Positions 11,109 to 22,773 of a DNA stretch of 64,000 nucleotides are shown here, in pieces. Position 1 is the first letter of the stretch; each line of letters starts with the position of its first letter. The notes under the pieces are model-generated. The model did not search any database, was not told where the DNA came from, and saw only the letters and a program-made list of their open reading frames with translations. This stretch comes from Pseudocercospora fijiensis CIRAD86 (taxonomy: Eukaryota; Ascomycota; Dothideomycetes; Mycosphaerellales; Mycosphaerellaceae). The stretch covers positions 434,001 to 498,000 of the forward strand of contig NW_006921550.1 of the NCBI RefSeq assembly GCF_000340215.1. The letters run 5' to 3'. The position numbers and the translations under genes were made by a program.

Positions 11109-11748
11109 ATGTCCTCTGAGCAGACCTTCTCCAACGCCGATCTCCGCAGCACTGCTCAAGACTACAAACGCGACGCTGCACACAAGCACAAATGGGCTCT
11201 CGGTGCCGTTGATGGCACTGGACGAGCACAGGGCAAGCCACGGCCTCAGCGCGTGTCGGAGAAGTGAGTGTCATACTTCATGCACATGCACATGCACATG
11301 CACCTGCAGCTAACAACGAGCCAGTGAGTACATTTTCCGACGCCGCGCTGAGAAGGGCGAGGTAGCTTCCTACGCCCAGGCCGCGAAGGTGGCTCGCAAG
11401 CACGACATGCTCGACGGTGCAGCCATTACGGATGACTCCTCTGGTAGCAACAGTGATGAGTACGACGAGACTCCATCGCCACCTGTCGACGCTGGCGTGA
11501 CCTACTCCTTCGATGCCGTTCGATCACCAACCAAAGGAAGCCAGATCTTGAATGTCGCCCTCGCCAAAGCCGTCGAGAAGTTCGAAGAGAGAGAAACTGT
11601 CAAGCTGGTGAAGAGCGAGTATGAGCTCCTCGACTCTGACGGCGAGACAATGGCGCCTTCTCCAATGAAGCCAGAGAAGAAACGCAAGGGCAAGAAGGCC
11701 GAGTCCGCGGTGGTCGTTGGTGAGGATGAGGACTACGAATTTGTCTAA
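11109..11748 (+). CDS. Hypothetical protein, 192 residues, probably nuclear
   Basis: Two exons, 11109-11263 and 11325-11748. The 61-nt intron begins GTGAGT, holds CTAACAAC and ends CCAG. The start sits in a strong context (CCACCATGTC). The N-terminal half is basic and helical (YKRDAAHKHKWALGAV, YIFRRRAEKGEVASYAQAAK); the middle is acidic and Ser-rich. Near the C-terminus is KPEKKRKGKKAE, a likely nuclear localisation signal, then an acidic tail ending EDEDYEFV. No known domain. The intron carries a short ATGCAC tandem repeat. Confidence 0.75.
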
Positions 11749-13027
11749 GCTTCCACATGCACCGCTCGTCGACGATGATACGATTGTATAATGCCCCGTG
11801 ACATGGCGTTTCGGTTGGATTGTTCTACTACTTCTACACCCGCCACCACAGTATTGATTGGTTTGCATTTCGGTGGAATACGTCGAGGACAGCATAGGAA
11901 ATGGCGTTACATCAGCATGGTCATGAGAAGAGCTCCCGTGACTTTTGGGGGCGTTCTTTGAGGACATGAACTTTGCGCGATACCCTATTAGCAGAGTTAG
12001 TACAGACAGCAGCAGTTGACGAGCCTGTCAATTCCGAATGAATCATTTGAGTCTGCGGTCAATTGGCCGTAGGCAGAATCGAGATGATCCTTGTTTCCTT
12101 ATCATCGGAGGAATCGTTGTGTGTCGCGGTGTCCGTAGGTAGCCTGGCTCCTTTCGAGTCATCAAAGCTCGATTCTGTTCCGCCGAGCGGCGTACCTGCT
12201 CCGTGAGCCCGAGCAAATAATGTCTTGCGTGAGCCAGTAGCTGGGTTTCCCTTACTGACCAGAACAACGATGTGGTCACAAGCCTTCTCCCACATGTCAT
12301 TCGACAAGGGCCCTGCTCGCGCTCGCTTCTGCCTGAGGTGTGTGTGTGGCTGAGCCCGTGTCGGCGCGTATATTAGAATAATTCATTGTCTCACACTTCA
12401 CACCTCATCTCTTCCTTTGACATTGAAGCTGGGCTGTTCTGCTGTCTGGTCGATGAATAGCTGCGGCCATCGATCAATGCACGCCTCATGGCCTGGAATA
12501 GCGACCTCATACACCAATACTGCTGCATTTGCCCACCTCGAACAAAGTGCCGTGTCGTCGTCACAAAGGCGCGCCGACGTTCGTGCATTCGAAATCGGCG
12601 TCCGTGATGGGTATCTGGCTTTGCTATTGACAGCTTTCTGCAGGCCTGATCCTTGCAAAAGAGGCTTTTGCCATAATGATTCGCCCAGGAGTTTCGCAGG
12701 CCGATTCGATACATGGTCCTCCTGGTCGGGACTGCGATTGCCTTTGTCAAAACGGGATCGCTTTCAACGATGATTGTCGTGTGAAAACATTCTTGTGCTG
12801 AGAAGAGAAATGGTCTTGTGCAGACCGGTGAAGAATGTACTCCACTCGGCGAAATTTGCGGCTCGCGTTGTACCCGTCAAGGGACGAGGAAGGCTGAAGA
12901 AGCTAAGCTGAGGGCAGGACTCCGGCGTAGCATTTCTGTGCCACTGCCATCCCACACCCTTTTCGACACCTCTCCTGGTGCCTAAGGCATATCATAAGGC
13001 ATCAGGCTGTAGACTGGAGTCAGAGAC
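11749..13027. other. Intergenic region
   Basis: About 1.3 kb without a gene I can support. Short open frames on both strands overlap each other and lack consistent start or splice signals. It should contain the terminator of the 192-residue gene and the promoter of the gene at 13028. Confidence 0.45.
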
Positions 13028-14847
13028 ATGGCAGACAACGCAAATCGTGGGCGCTCCCTTCTGAGATTTGCAAATGACTGTGAAGATGCCGCCGCGGGCC
13101 TGCATCGCTTCCGGGACGCTCTGCCTAGGAATGCGACGCGAATTACTGCCGTTGTAGGCGAGCTCTTCGCGATCAGCTCGGCCTTGAGACAGATCCACAC
13201 TGGAGAAGGCATTCGCAGCTATGGGCCATCCTTCTACCGCATCGACGATGATCTGCAACTGGTGTTCCCGTCGTTACAACGTACCGTGCACGACATCTTC
13301 GACATGTTCGCACGTGCTCACGAAAGGCCAGAACAGACCGTGTGGGAGGACATGGGCCATCAACACGAAAGGGTTGAGAAGTTTGGTCTCCTAGAGCGTC
13401 TGGAATGGTATCGAGACTTTCTAGATGTTCAGTTCGACATATTGCAAGGTCGACCAATCGCGGATCCTGATAACCTCAGGGACCATATCGCAGACCTTTT
13501 GGAAGCACAGCAGAAGGCAAGACGCCGTGCCAGTCGACAATCTATGCCTGTTCCTGAAAATGACTATTCTGGTGAGACACTTCTGAGCTTAGCCCCATGA
13601 GCTGGTCAACACTAACATATGGCTATCTAGGAGCAAGCACGCCTCGACCACGACCACGCAGGACATCAAGACCGACAATGCCTCCTCGTATCAACACGCC
13701 CAGCACGCCCACTGTAGCATCTGATGTGTCTTGGGAGTCCCCTTGGAACCTTACGGCACGACCCTATGCTCCGGAGCCTCCAGTACCGCCTTTGATGTTT
13801 CCCCCAACTCCAGGTTCACCAATGTCTCCCATGTCACCTGTCTTCAGCAACTTCACATCAAGCTCGTCTCAGACAGCATCAAGCCACACCTCATATTCAA
13901 CGACCGATCCATACGCGCCATCTGCACTCGTGCACTGGGCCGACGACATTTTCGACGGTCAACACCCGAACACACAATATCGACCCGATTACCAACTGAG
14001 CGATCGCTCAGCATGTTATGGTCAACCCGACCAATATGCGCTCGAGCACCTCTCTCGCGACGGGTTTCAAAAGGTCCTAGAACTGCCCTTCGACGAACGA
14101 AAGCTCTGGGTCCGGCTCTACTGGCGCCCGAACGACTTCCGCGCACGTCTCCTCATCCTGAGCCAAACCAGTTCCGGTACCCAACAACACTGCTGCCAGC
14201 CTCTCACAGCCCTCAAAATCATCCGCCGCGCATCAACTCTCCAACTATGCCAAGCCTCAAAATCCAGCACTCGCTACAAACTCTGGGCCCGTCTAAACTT
14301 CCTCCTCCACGAACGCATGGTCCTCTTCTACTCCACCCTCATCGCAATGAAACACCAAGACAAACGCGGAATCCCTCACACCAGCCTATCCGACGCCTTC
14401 GAACTCGAAACCTCGGACGGAGAAATCGTCTTCTTCGCAGGCGAAATCCAACACAACGACATGCTGCACGCATTACGAATTTTTCGAGATCGCGGTTCCG
14501 GCGTCGTTAGACTTGAAGTTTCCGCTTTGCGTGGTCCGAGGAAACATGTGCCTATTTGGACGGCTTTTGTTACGAAGTATTCTGATGCGGGCGATCCGGA
14601 TTGGTGTCAGTGGGAGGGCAATGGGATTGTCAGTTTGGCTGCGATTAAACCTGCGCCGCCTTATGTGTTTATCTCGAGGTATGAGCCTCCTAAGCATGGA
14701 CGGAATTGGATTTTGCCGTTTACTACTGATGAAGGTGAGTTGAGACGTCTTATACTTTGATATGGTATGCTGACTTGACGAGTAGATGCTAGGATGTTTG
14801 TTGAGAGTTGGGCGGGGTTGTGTCAACGGTATGGGGGTCGTGATTGA
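13028..14847 (+). CDS. Hypothetical fungal protein, 569 residues
   Basis: Three exons, 13028-13571, 13631-14734 and 14786-14847. Intron 1 is GTGAGA..CACTAACAT..TCTAG, intron 2 GTGAGT..GACGAGTAG. The N-terminal ~150 residues are helical (FANDCEDAAAGLHRFRDAL, ITAVVGELFAISSALRQI) and resemble the helical N-terminal domains found on many fungal proteins of unknown function. A Pro/Ser-rich linker (~200-300) follows, then a mixed alpha/beta C-terminal domain (YKLWARLNFLLHERMVLFY, FFAGEIQHNDMLHALRIF, ending FVESWAGLCQRYGGRD). The third exon is supported by its conserved-looking end and clean phase. No enzymatic motif is visible. The coding strand is strongly C-rich between about 14,150 and 14,460. 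Confidence 0.8.
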
Positions 14848-16123
14848 TTTGAGCATTGCATTCCTTTTTATCTGCGTGGCGTTTATGAGCGATTCTCCTC
14901 TTTATCTTTATGTCTGCTTTGCTTTCCCCCCCCCCCCCCCCCCCGGGCGATGAAAAAATGGAGCGTTTGAGCGAATCTATACATGATGACGAGATACGAT
15001 ATGATGACGAAGCTACGAATGCTGATGAGGGTATGGATATGAATTTACGAGTTGACGACTGGAGCTTGCCATCGCACATTGCACGGAAATTTAACTAGAT
15101 TCGTTCGTTTCAGCGCATGAGAATTTCCGATCGAGTCGCTAGCGAATTCGTTCATTCCATCCTCATTATACATGTACCCTCTAAGAGTTTTCCACACTCT
15201 ACCTAGTCGAGATTGATATGGCATGACGCCTTTACAAGCACGACGAAGAATGTATGAGGATAAGGTGTCGTAGATGGTCCTGTCCATCCCATTCTCATTC
15301 CCAATTCTTAAAACCCTTTCAACCAAAAAAAAAAATTCGCACAATCATAGGGTATGCATCCAACCAAACCAAGACCCCAATCCCAACTCCCAAAATCTCA
15401 GTCAAAATCCTCATCCCCCGAATCGCAAACTATCAATAATACCCTCCCCTATTCCCCCCCTCCCATCAGCTCCAGTCCTAACAATCTCAATCCACTCACT
15501 CACTCACATCTCCAACCTCAACCCTCACCCCTAACTCTGACTCCCCATCTCCACCCGATGTTTTGCAACACACCTAAGAAACTCCTTTGTGAATCTAGGT
15601 TTTCGCCAATACGTTCGACACCCGTGGGCTCGATACGTGGAAAGTTGAGAAATGTAGGCGCGCCAGAAGGGAGACATGCAGTGGAGGTTGGATGTGATGA
15701 TGAGCATGCGGGAGGGGTGGAGTGAGTGAGTGTGTTGTGAGGTTCCAAAAAAAACATATAATAAAGAAGAAGTAAGTGTCGCGTGCTGACATTCTCCTTT
15801 TATTATTATTAGAAGCTTTGCATGTATATATAAACTTCATGACAGTTGAGGCATGAGCCATGAGGGATTTTTTTTGTACTGTATATCGCGCGCGGGAATT
15901 ACCTCATCAGTCTTATGCCATTGTTACAAAAGAGTGGCGGGCAGTGTCACGACACTTATTTCAGCATGTGGTGGGTAGGTAGTGTGCACGACTGAGCTGA
16001 GAGCAAGTGGTGTGAGGACGGGATGGCCGAGTGTGGCATGGCATGAAGGCAGACTGGGGGTGTAAACTCTAAACTCCTCTTTTATAGTCTTCAGCGCAAC
16101 GACATCCTCCTCCATCAACATCA
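14848..16123. other. Intergenic region, low-complexity
   Basis: It holds a 19-C homopolymer, an A10 run near 15,325, long C+A-rich stretches (15,350-15,560) and TAT/TTA repeats near 15,800. Several short frames are open but their composition follows the low-complexity DNA, so I call no gene. Confidence 0.5.
14926..14944. repeat. Poly-C tract (C19)
   Basis: Nineteen consecutive C residues lie about 80 bp past the stop of the 569-residue gene. Length in the assembly may be unreliable. On the minus strand it is a G-run able to form a G-quadruplex or slip. Confidence 0.9.
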
Positions 16124-17679
16124 TCATGAAATTACGCCTTGATTTTTCAAAGCTTCGACTTCATTAGGCTCCATACCAAGAATCCCCGTAAGGAGTTCGT
16201 CAGTATGTTGGCCGAGCGTGGGTGGTGGCGTTCTGATGCGCGGTTGGCTGTGAGAGAACTTGACCGGCGGCGAGACGAGCTTCATTGGACCGCATGTTGG
16301 GTGAAAGATTTCTGTGACCATGCCACGAGCTTGAGCTGTAATTGTTATACATGTCAGCGTTTTACACGAAGATGTAAGTAATCAAAGCAACTTACTATGC
16401 TCGTGTTCAAGAGTTTGCTTGACATCGTTGATCGGGGCGTAAGGCATCCCGCTGCCTTCTAGGATGTCGAGCCACTGCTGAGTGGTTTTTGTTTTTGTGA
16501 TGTTTTCGATCAGATCTTCGAGCTCGTCTCTTCGTTTTACGCGATCGGGATTGGTTTTGAATCTGGCATCCTGTGCCCATTCTGGCTTGCCGAGCTTTTC
16601 GCAGAGCACGCCGAATAGTCTGTCATTTCCGCCGCCGAGAAGAATATCACCGTCCTTTGTTTTGAAGCCTTTGTATGGCACGATGGATGGATGCGCTGTT
16701 CCCCATCGTCCGGAATCAGGCTTCCCGCTGATCAGACAGGAGCTCGCAATGTTGGCGAGTGTGGCGATCTGGCAGTCCGCAAGCGCCACATCGATATGCT
16801 GTCCTTTGCCAGTCCTGCCCCGAGCAATGAGAGCGGCCATGACTGAGTTTGAGGTATAAAGACCAGTGGTCAGATCTGTCACGGCGACGCCGACCTTAGC
16901 AGGTGGCCCATCTCGATGTCCTGTGATGTGCATCAAGCCCATTTCAGCTTCAACCATCACGTCGTAGCCTGCTCGCTTGCTGTGAGGACCCGTCTGGCCG
17001 TAGCCGGTTATGCTAGCGTAGATAATGTTCGGGTTGACTTTCGAGACGCTTTCGTAATCCATGCCGTACTTCTTCAGTGCTCCGGGCAGATAGTTCTCCA
17101 CCAGGACATCGCACTGCTTGGCCAGCTTGTGCAAGATGTCAACGCCGGCTTTGTCCTGGAATGACAGGCCAATCGACTTCTTGTTGCGGTTGACCTGGAA
17201 TGATTAGTAATGACGAGTCACGAGGAATGATTCAGGTCGTACTGCGAGAAAGTACGCTGCCTCTCCGGGTCCTTGCTGTCCACTCTGCTCAGTATATGAA
17301 GCATATGGAGGACCCCAAGCTCTCGTATCATCGCCTCTCGTGGGATGTTCGATCTTGATGACTTCTGCTCTGGTCAGGAAATCAGCTCCAGTCCAGCTGG
17401 GCGACCTGGAAGTGGTCGTACTCAACCGTACCCTAGGTCTCCGAGGATTTGTGTGCAGTACGGCTGGATGTGTCAATGGCGTGGGCATAGCACGATTTCC
17501 AGGTCTGGACAACTCACGCCGGCCAGCACGCGGGTCATATCAAGCACTCTCACGCCCGCAAGTGGCAGTTTCGACGCGTCGACTTCCGTGGCAAGCCATC
17601 TCTTCTGACAGACTGCTCGGCCCGGGATCTGGAAGCGTGCTGGCTGACTAAAGAGCCGCAGCGATCGTTGAAAAGACAT
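16124..17679 (-). CDS. Mitochondrial class III CoA-transferase (CaiB/BaiF family)
   Basis: Five exons on the minus strand: 17679-17518, 17463-17432, 17369-17243, 17194-16396 and 16335-16124, 443 residues. The start MSFQRSLRLFSQPARF is rich in Arg and Ser with no acidic residue, ending near KRWLATEV: a mitochondrial transit peptide. The family core follows: GVRVLDMTRVLAG, YCTQILGDLGAEVIKIEHP, RNKKSIGL, ENYLPGALKKYGMDYE, YASITGYGQTGP, GYDVMVEAEMG, and GQHIDVALAD, whose Asp at ~247 corresponds to the catalytic aspartate that carries the acyl/CoA anhydride in formyl-CoA transferase. It is most like eukaryotic SUGCT (succinyl-CoA:glutarate or hydroxymethylglutarate transfer), but the CoA donor and acceptor cannot be told from sequence. 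Head-to-head with RIB5, 209 bp apart. Confidence 0.9.
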
Positions 17680-17888
17680 TGTTATTGTGCGAAGATCGAG
17701 CGTCACCTATACAATCAGCTGCTATCGTGCATCGTCGTTGGTGTGCTTGGAAAGTGCAGGAGAGAATCCACACCTCGGTTCCACGGTGTCGTTCCTGCCG
17801 ATCTCGGCGTTCGCTGGGTGAATGACGCTTGCACCCACCAAATCACGCCTTCTCCTCCTCCACCACCAAGACATGACATTGATACAAC

Positions 17889-18646
17889 ATGTTCACCGGC
17901 ATTGTTGAGATCATCGGCAGTATGTCTGGTTTTGTTTTTCATTTTGGTGAAGCTGCGCTGACGCTCGGCCAGCTGTATCGAAGCTCGTCGAACTCGATGA
18001 CTCCTCCAGCGGCGGCGGCGGCACCTCCTTGACCATCAGCGGTGCTGCTGAGATCTTGGGCGATTGCAATCTGGGAGACAGTATCAGCATCAATGGAACG
18101 TGCTTGACTGTCACCGAGTTCAGCAAGGATGACTTCAAGGTTGGCGTGGCGCCGGAAACATTGAGACGCACGAATCTAGGCAAGCTCAAAGAGGGCAGCG
18201 GTGTCAATCTGGAGCGTGCCGTGAGTGCGAGCACGAGGATGGGAGGTCATTTTGTGCAGGGTCATGTGGATACCGTGGCCACTATTGCCGAAAAGAGACC
18301 AGACGGGAATGCTGTCACATTCCGCTTGGCGCCCAAGGACAAGAGTGTCTTGCGGTATGTGGTTGAGAAGGGATACGTCACACTCGATGGAGCGTCTCTG
18401 ACCGTGACGGAAGTGAATGATGCCGAAGGCTGGTGGGAGATTATGCTGATTGCTTACACTCAAGAGAAGGTGGTCATGGCCAAGAAAGAGAAGGGGGAGG
18501 ATGTCAATGTTGAGGTCGACATGGTTGGTAAATATGTGGAGAAGAGCGTGGCAGCATATTTCGAGGGCAGCGCAGGCAATGGAGGCGCCATGTTGGAAAA
18601 GATGGTGTCGAATATTCTGGATCAAAAGCTCAAGGCCTCCAGGTAG
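17889..18646 (+). CDS. RIB5: Riboflavin synthase (alpha chain)
   Basis: Two exons, 17889-17919 and 17973-18646 (53-nt intron GTATGT..GGCCAG), 234 residues. It begins MFTGIVEIIG, the invariant N-terminus of riboflavin synthase. The two lumazine-binding barrels are visible as internal repeats: the first contains INGTCLTVTEF and GSGVNLERAV, the second LDGASLTVTEV and VDMVGKYVEKSV, with MGGHFVQGHVD between. The enzyme dismutates two 6,7-dimethyl-8-ribityllumazine molecules to riboflavin plus a pyrimidine. The C-terminal helix (MLEKMVSNIL) forms the homotrimer contact in the family. The insertion SSSGGGG in the first barrel is a small lineage feature. Confidence 0.95.
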
Positions 18647-19292
18647 GCTTCCGTACTCACTCATGATCGTCTCTGTGTAAGCAAATTCTCTACCAGCACC
18701 TATCATAGGCAAGGAAAGCAGATCGACCCAGTGCCTGAAAACTCGCAATGGAGAACACGATCGACCAGCAAATTCTTCTTTCGCACCATTTGACGCTTTC
18801 GATCTCGACTATTGAATCGAAGTGTTTTGGTAAGCCTTAACCTCAAGAACAGTTCTGTACGCAAGCACGAACGTCCTTGGGGAAAGTACTTCAAGGTTGT
18901 GAGAAACGAGGGCGTGAGATTGGACAATGTTGTGGGTGTTTTTGAGAAAGCTAGTACAGAGTGGATTAATCATTAAGCGGTTGAGGAGGGCTGGGGAGAC
19001 TGTCAAATTTGATATTCTGGTGACACGAGAGGTGTTTGGTTTTGCGAGAGATCGGGGAACTATGGGATTACGAGAAGATTGAGACGGCGGGGATGAATGA
19101 GACGTTACACATGATGAAGATCAGAAAAGGGTATCATTCAATTCAAGTACTGCGGTTGACGGCGTTCCATTCATACGAGCAGTATCTACTGACACCAGTT
19201 CGCCATGCGCCAATTGCATATTTCCCAGCATCAAGACCACATGTCATCAGTCCGTCAACGCCATATGCAGATTTTGGGTGAGAAGAGCAAGC
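18647..19292. other. Intergenic region between convergent RIB5 and RPL7
   Basis: No supported gene. It contains the 3' ends of RIB5 (+) and RPL7 (-). Short open frames are present but unconvincing. Confidence 0.5.
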
Positions 19293-20615
19293 CTAGTTCA
19301 TCTGGCGGATGAGCTGGTTGATGTACTCTTCACGGTTGCCAAGGTCACCACCCTCGATGAAGTGACGGAACTTGCGCTTGTGGAAGCCGCCAGTTGGGTT
19401 GGAGAGCTTGAATGGCCAGAGGAAGTTGGAGGCCTGCTTGAAGTTTGGTCCGACAGTGTAGATTTCGTGGATCAGGTCCTCCATGCAGACGATGCCGTAC
19501 TTGCCAAGGTGCTCCTCGATGATGGAGTTGTCGGTGAGAGGAATGCGTTGCTTCTGGCCGGTCTTGGCGTATCCGCGCTTGTAGATGAGCTCACGAACAG
19601 ACTTGAGGTTGGGGTAACCGTAGGCGACGAATGGCTCGACGATGCGGAGCATCTCGGCGGTAGCCTTGGTCAGGCGGACGAAGACACCATTGTTGATCTG
19701 GAGGAGACGGAGAAGCTGGAGAGTCTTGCGCTTCTTTGGGTCGATCTTGTTGATACCCTTGATGCGAATGACGAAGACGAGCTTGGCCTCCTCTGGCACG
19801 TAGTAGCTGCCCTCAGACTTGGCAACGCGGGCGAGGCGGATGGCCTCACGCTCCTTGTCGCGGTACTCCTTGACGTAGGACTCGGCGCGCTTGAAGATTT
19901 GCTCGCGCTTCTGCTTGTTCTCCTATACATAAGCAGTCAGCTATTTGTTCCAAGACTGCCCTTGTGAGTTGTGTCGAGGAAAGAAGTCGAAGCAAGATCA
20001 GTCCCGAAAGATGGTTAACTATAGGACAACACCGCCCGGAGGCTAGTCGCTATGGTTGGTAGATATCATCACCAAGTGCTGGGCGGGTGCAGTGGGAAAG
20101 ACCAACCTTCTTGCGAGCCTCGCGCTGCTCGGCCTTCTCGGCGCGCTCCTTCTCCTGGCTCTTGCGCTTCTTGAGAAGGGTCTCTGGCACCAAGATGTCG
20201 TTCTGGGATGGAACGCTCCTACCTGGATTGTTAGTCGGCCCGCATGTGTGATGTTGCTCAACGCGAAGAATTGCGGCACAGTGGTCTGCTGGCTCTCATG
20301 CATTCTCCGCTGAGCACTCATCGAAGAGTGTTATTTTGATCAGTGGGACGAATCCCATCCGACAAACCCTCGCTAGGCGAGAATGTCAGCTCTTTCGAGC
20401 GACAATGACAGATGTTTCCATGCTGTCTGATACCATCCCACATTCTGACGCGCCAGAGTTTGACAGCGTGCAGGACTGAGTTGGCTTATGGAGTATGAAT
20501 TTGCTGCTGCATTGGAGCGAGCATTTTGAGCGGTAGCGGACCGACTGTGCTGCAAATTCGTCGCGCCGTGTAGATGCGCTTACGCTTTGGTGGAGGTCTG
20601 CTTCTTGGGGGCCAT
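19293..20615 (-). CDS. RPL7: 60S ribosomal protein L7 (uL30)
   Basis: Three exons on the minus strand: 20615-20584, 20218-20107 and 19922-19293, 257 residues. The protein reads [10 protein letters not shown] at the start, then [16 protein letters not shown], a long Lys/Arg/Glu helix, [70 protein letters not shown], and the family C-terminus [23 protein letters not shown]. These are diagnostic of eukaryotic L7. Introns are long for this window (365 and 184 nt); the second has a GTTGGT donor and holds a box C/D snoRNA. The first exon is only 32 nt, a typical ribosomal-protein gene layout. Coding sequence is strongly codon-biased toward C/G third positions, as expected of a highly expressed gene. 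Confidence 0.96.
19992..20080 (-). ncRNA. Box C/D snoRNA in RPL7 intron 2, 25S rRNA methylation guide
   Basis: Within the 184-nt intron on the minus strand, a C box GTGATGA (20072-20066) and a D box CTGA (20002-19999) are 63 nt apart, with AGCA/TGCT able to close a short stem outside them. The sequence directly upstream of the D box, CCATCTTTCGGGA, is complementary to the conserved large-subunit rRNA stretch TCCCGAAAGATGG. Pairing extends further upstream through TATAGTTAA with one G-U wobble, about 22 positions in all. By the D+5 rule the target is the G of CCCGAAAG. In budding yeast the RPL7 introns host snR39 and snR59, which guide at the same rRNA segment, so host gene and target agree. 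Confidence 0.85.
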
Positions 20616-20967
20616 TGCGACGGTGTTGGCGATGGGCGATGGGAGAGATACCGGAGTCGTTGGGCGTACAGAGTAGAACGTCGGTGCGAGCTTTGTTACA
20701 ATAGCCTGAAAGTGGTCCAGTTGTTTCTATACCTAATACCCCTTTGTTTGCTTTAGTGGTTTGCTTGTTTGACCTACCACAGCAGACCCAGAAGAACTTG
20801 GAGAGTGTGTGTGTGTAGCTGGCTATTACGTGCATGATGCCTGAGGCTGCAACTGTGCACACTTTATCTTTGGGCTTTCTGTAGATTAGCCCTCTTCTGA
20901 ATACATCACAGTTTACATTAAGTGGTTATGAGCCCCCTGCGTTTCCAACGCCTCCAACCGGCGCGGC

Positions 20968-21726
20968 GTGGGCCTCAGCGCCTTCTCCAATGCCGCCATC
21001 TCCTCCGACAAGTATGCCGCACATGGTGCTGCCCTCCGCTCCAACCATGCCGACGCCCTCGCCAACCAGCTCGCTGTCTTCCAAGCCGCCCTTCATAACT
21101 TCTCCCTGACCCATGCCAAGGACATTCGCAGCAATCCCACCTTTCGTGCTGAGTTCGCGCGGATGTGTCATGCTATTGGTGTTGACCCGCTGGCTGGTAG
21201 CAATACCAAGGCACGCGAGGCAAGCGGCAAGGGCGGCAGCGTCTGGGCGAAAATGCTAGGCACGAGCGTGAACGACTTCTACTTCGAGCTCGGTGTAAGG
21301 CTGGTGGAAGTATGTCGTGAGAGTCGAGGAGAGAACGGGGGCATGATTGCTCTTTCCGAGGCAAGGAAGAGAATTGCTTCGGGGAGAGGTCTTGTTGGTG
21401 GTGGCATTGATGTCACCGACGACGATGTGCAAAGGGCATTGGAATCTCTGGAGCCTCTGGGTGGACAATTCAAGATTGTCCAGCTGGGAAGCATCAAGTA
21501 TATCCGCAGCGTGCCCAAAGAGCTGAATCCTGATCAGTCAACAGTGCTGGAAGTCATCCAAGTCATGGGATTCATCACCGTATCTATGCTGCAAGCGAAC
21601 TTGGACTGGGAAGGCGCCCGGGCTATGGCAGTCATTGATGACCTTGTCGCTGATAGTCTGGTTTGGGTGGACGATCAAGCTGAGGAGACCGAGTACTGGA
21701 GTCCTGCTAGCATGCACGAAGGCTGA
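20968..21726 (+). CDS. SNF8: ESCRT-II subunit SNF8/VPS22 (N-terminus unresolved)
   Basis: The frame encodes RRGVGLSAF directly before and through 20968, then LALF/HNFSLTHAKDIRSNPTF-type helix, FARMCHAIGVDPLA, NDFYFELGVRLVEVC, a RESRGENGG turn and two winged-helix domains ending with DDLVADSLVWVDDQ. This is the EAP30/Vps22 subunit of ESCRT-II, which sorts ubiquitinated cargo at endosomes and recruits ESCRT-III. A TGA at 20929-20931 closes the frame upstream before any ATG. The conserved RRG begins at about 20959, so the initiating Met is likely on a short upstream exon that I could not place; the ATG at 20928 is in another frame. About 252 residues are visible, near full length. Confidence 0.88.
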   Translation: MGLSAFSNAAISSDKYAAHGAALRSNHADALANQLAVFQAALHNFSLTHAKDIRSNPTFRAEFARMCHAIGVDPLAGSNTKAREASGKGGSVWAKMLGTSVNDFYFELGVRLVEVCRESRGENGGMIALSEARKRIASGRGLVGGGIDVTDDDVQRALESLEPLGGQFKIVQLGSIKYIRSVPKELNPDQSTVLEVIQVMGFITVSMLQANLDWEGARAMAVIDDLVADSLVWVDDQAEETEYWSPASMHEG

Positions 21727-22773
21727 CGTGTAGCCTATACGTCCTGTGATTACGCTCATCCCGTCAGCTCATCTCCTTCCTGCATCGACACAGGAGCAGT
21801 TTGAGACGTCTATGGCTTCGCAATGCGACTAGCTATGATAGTGCTGCTGGCAAGCCTTCCATCACTGCATTGAAAGCGCTTCTTGATACCACAAAGAAGA
21901 AATGCCTGCACCTCGACGCTGCCCTTGTCTGCGACTCGATTACATACATGGATGTGCTCGATCCGCTCACCGGAGCATATTGGAATCGCTCGCTTGCCTG
22001 GGAACGGCAACACGGAAAATCTACTGAGCTGGCCCGGCTAGGTCAAGAACTGGGTGCAACGGTCTAGGAGGCGGTTGATAAGTCCCGAACCCAAAATTTC
22101 GGCGACGAAAATTTGTACCACAATCTCGAGTATCAATTTGGCTGGGAAGTGCTAAGACCGGAGCTGGGAAACTGTGATTGCCAGAGTTGCTGTGAGGGCG
22201 ACAATTCGCGTTGCGCTGAGCCGACCTAGGTTGACGCTGTTGAAGAAGAACACGAGTGGGTTAATGCTGAGGAAGAGATGGCATGAAATTGTATCTTGCT
22301 GTCGACAGGTTCATAGCCACATGTTGTGCTATAAATGTCCTATTCCCCTCGCGTCTATTTTCTCGGTTCTTCCCGGTTAAACTCCAGTTCGTCTTCGACT
22401 TCTTCTCGTTCACTCCCCAGTCTCAACCATATATTATGCAGACTGCCTACTTCAAGGTCGCCCCGTGTTGGTCCAGACGCCGGTGAGGACTGGAAGGTTG
22501 CACTTGCCGCTCTACCAAAGGTATTGTGCTGGTCGAACAAAGCTCTTGCCATGTCGATGGATTGTTTCTGTGGCTGAACGTTAAGTTGTCCCTTCCGCTT
22601 CTGAACTGATGTTTACTGCTTCACCTGGAAACTTTGCGGGCATAACAGACTTCCGACACGAATAAATCTCTCGATATCGATACTCTCCGAATCGGGCTTC
22701 TCGCCACGCCGTTATGTTCTCCTCGCATCTCATCATTACACCATAGCGATCGAGTCATTTTGCGTGCCACATA
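21727..22773. other. Intergenic region
   Basis: An 88-codon open stretch (21801-22067) has fair protein composition (ITALKALLDTTKKKC) but no ATG at its start and no clear splice acceptor, so it is left uncalled. Otherwise no gene. It should contain the promoter of the F-box-like gene at 22774. Confidence 0.4.

Noticed and set aside
13731..14510. 259-codon open frame overlapping the 569-residue gene
   Set aside because: Out-of-frame shadow with Arg/Pro/His-biased composition; the spliced gene model explains the region.
15045..15861. Several 80-120 codon frames on both strands
   Set aside because: Composition simply follows C+A-rich low-complexity DNA; no splice sites or motifs support a gene.
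19278..19967. 229-codon open frame on the + strand
   Set aside because: It is the reverse shadow of the RPL7 third exon, whose codon bias keeps the opposite strand open.
20219..20583. A second snoRNA in RPL7 intron 1
   Set aside because: I found no C box RTGATGA paired with a D box and rRNA complementarity.
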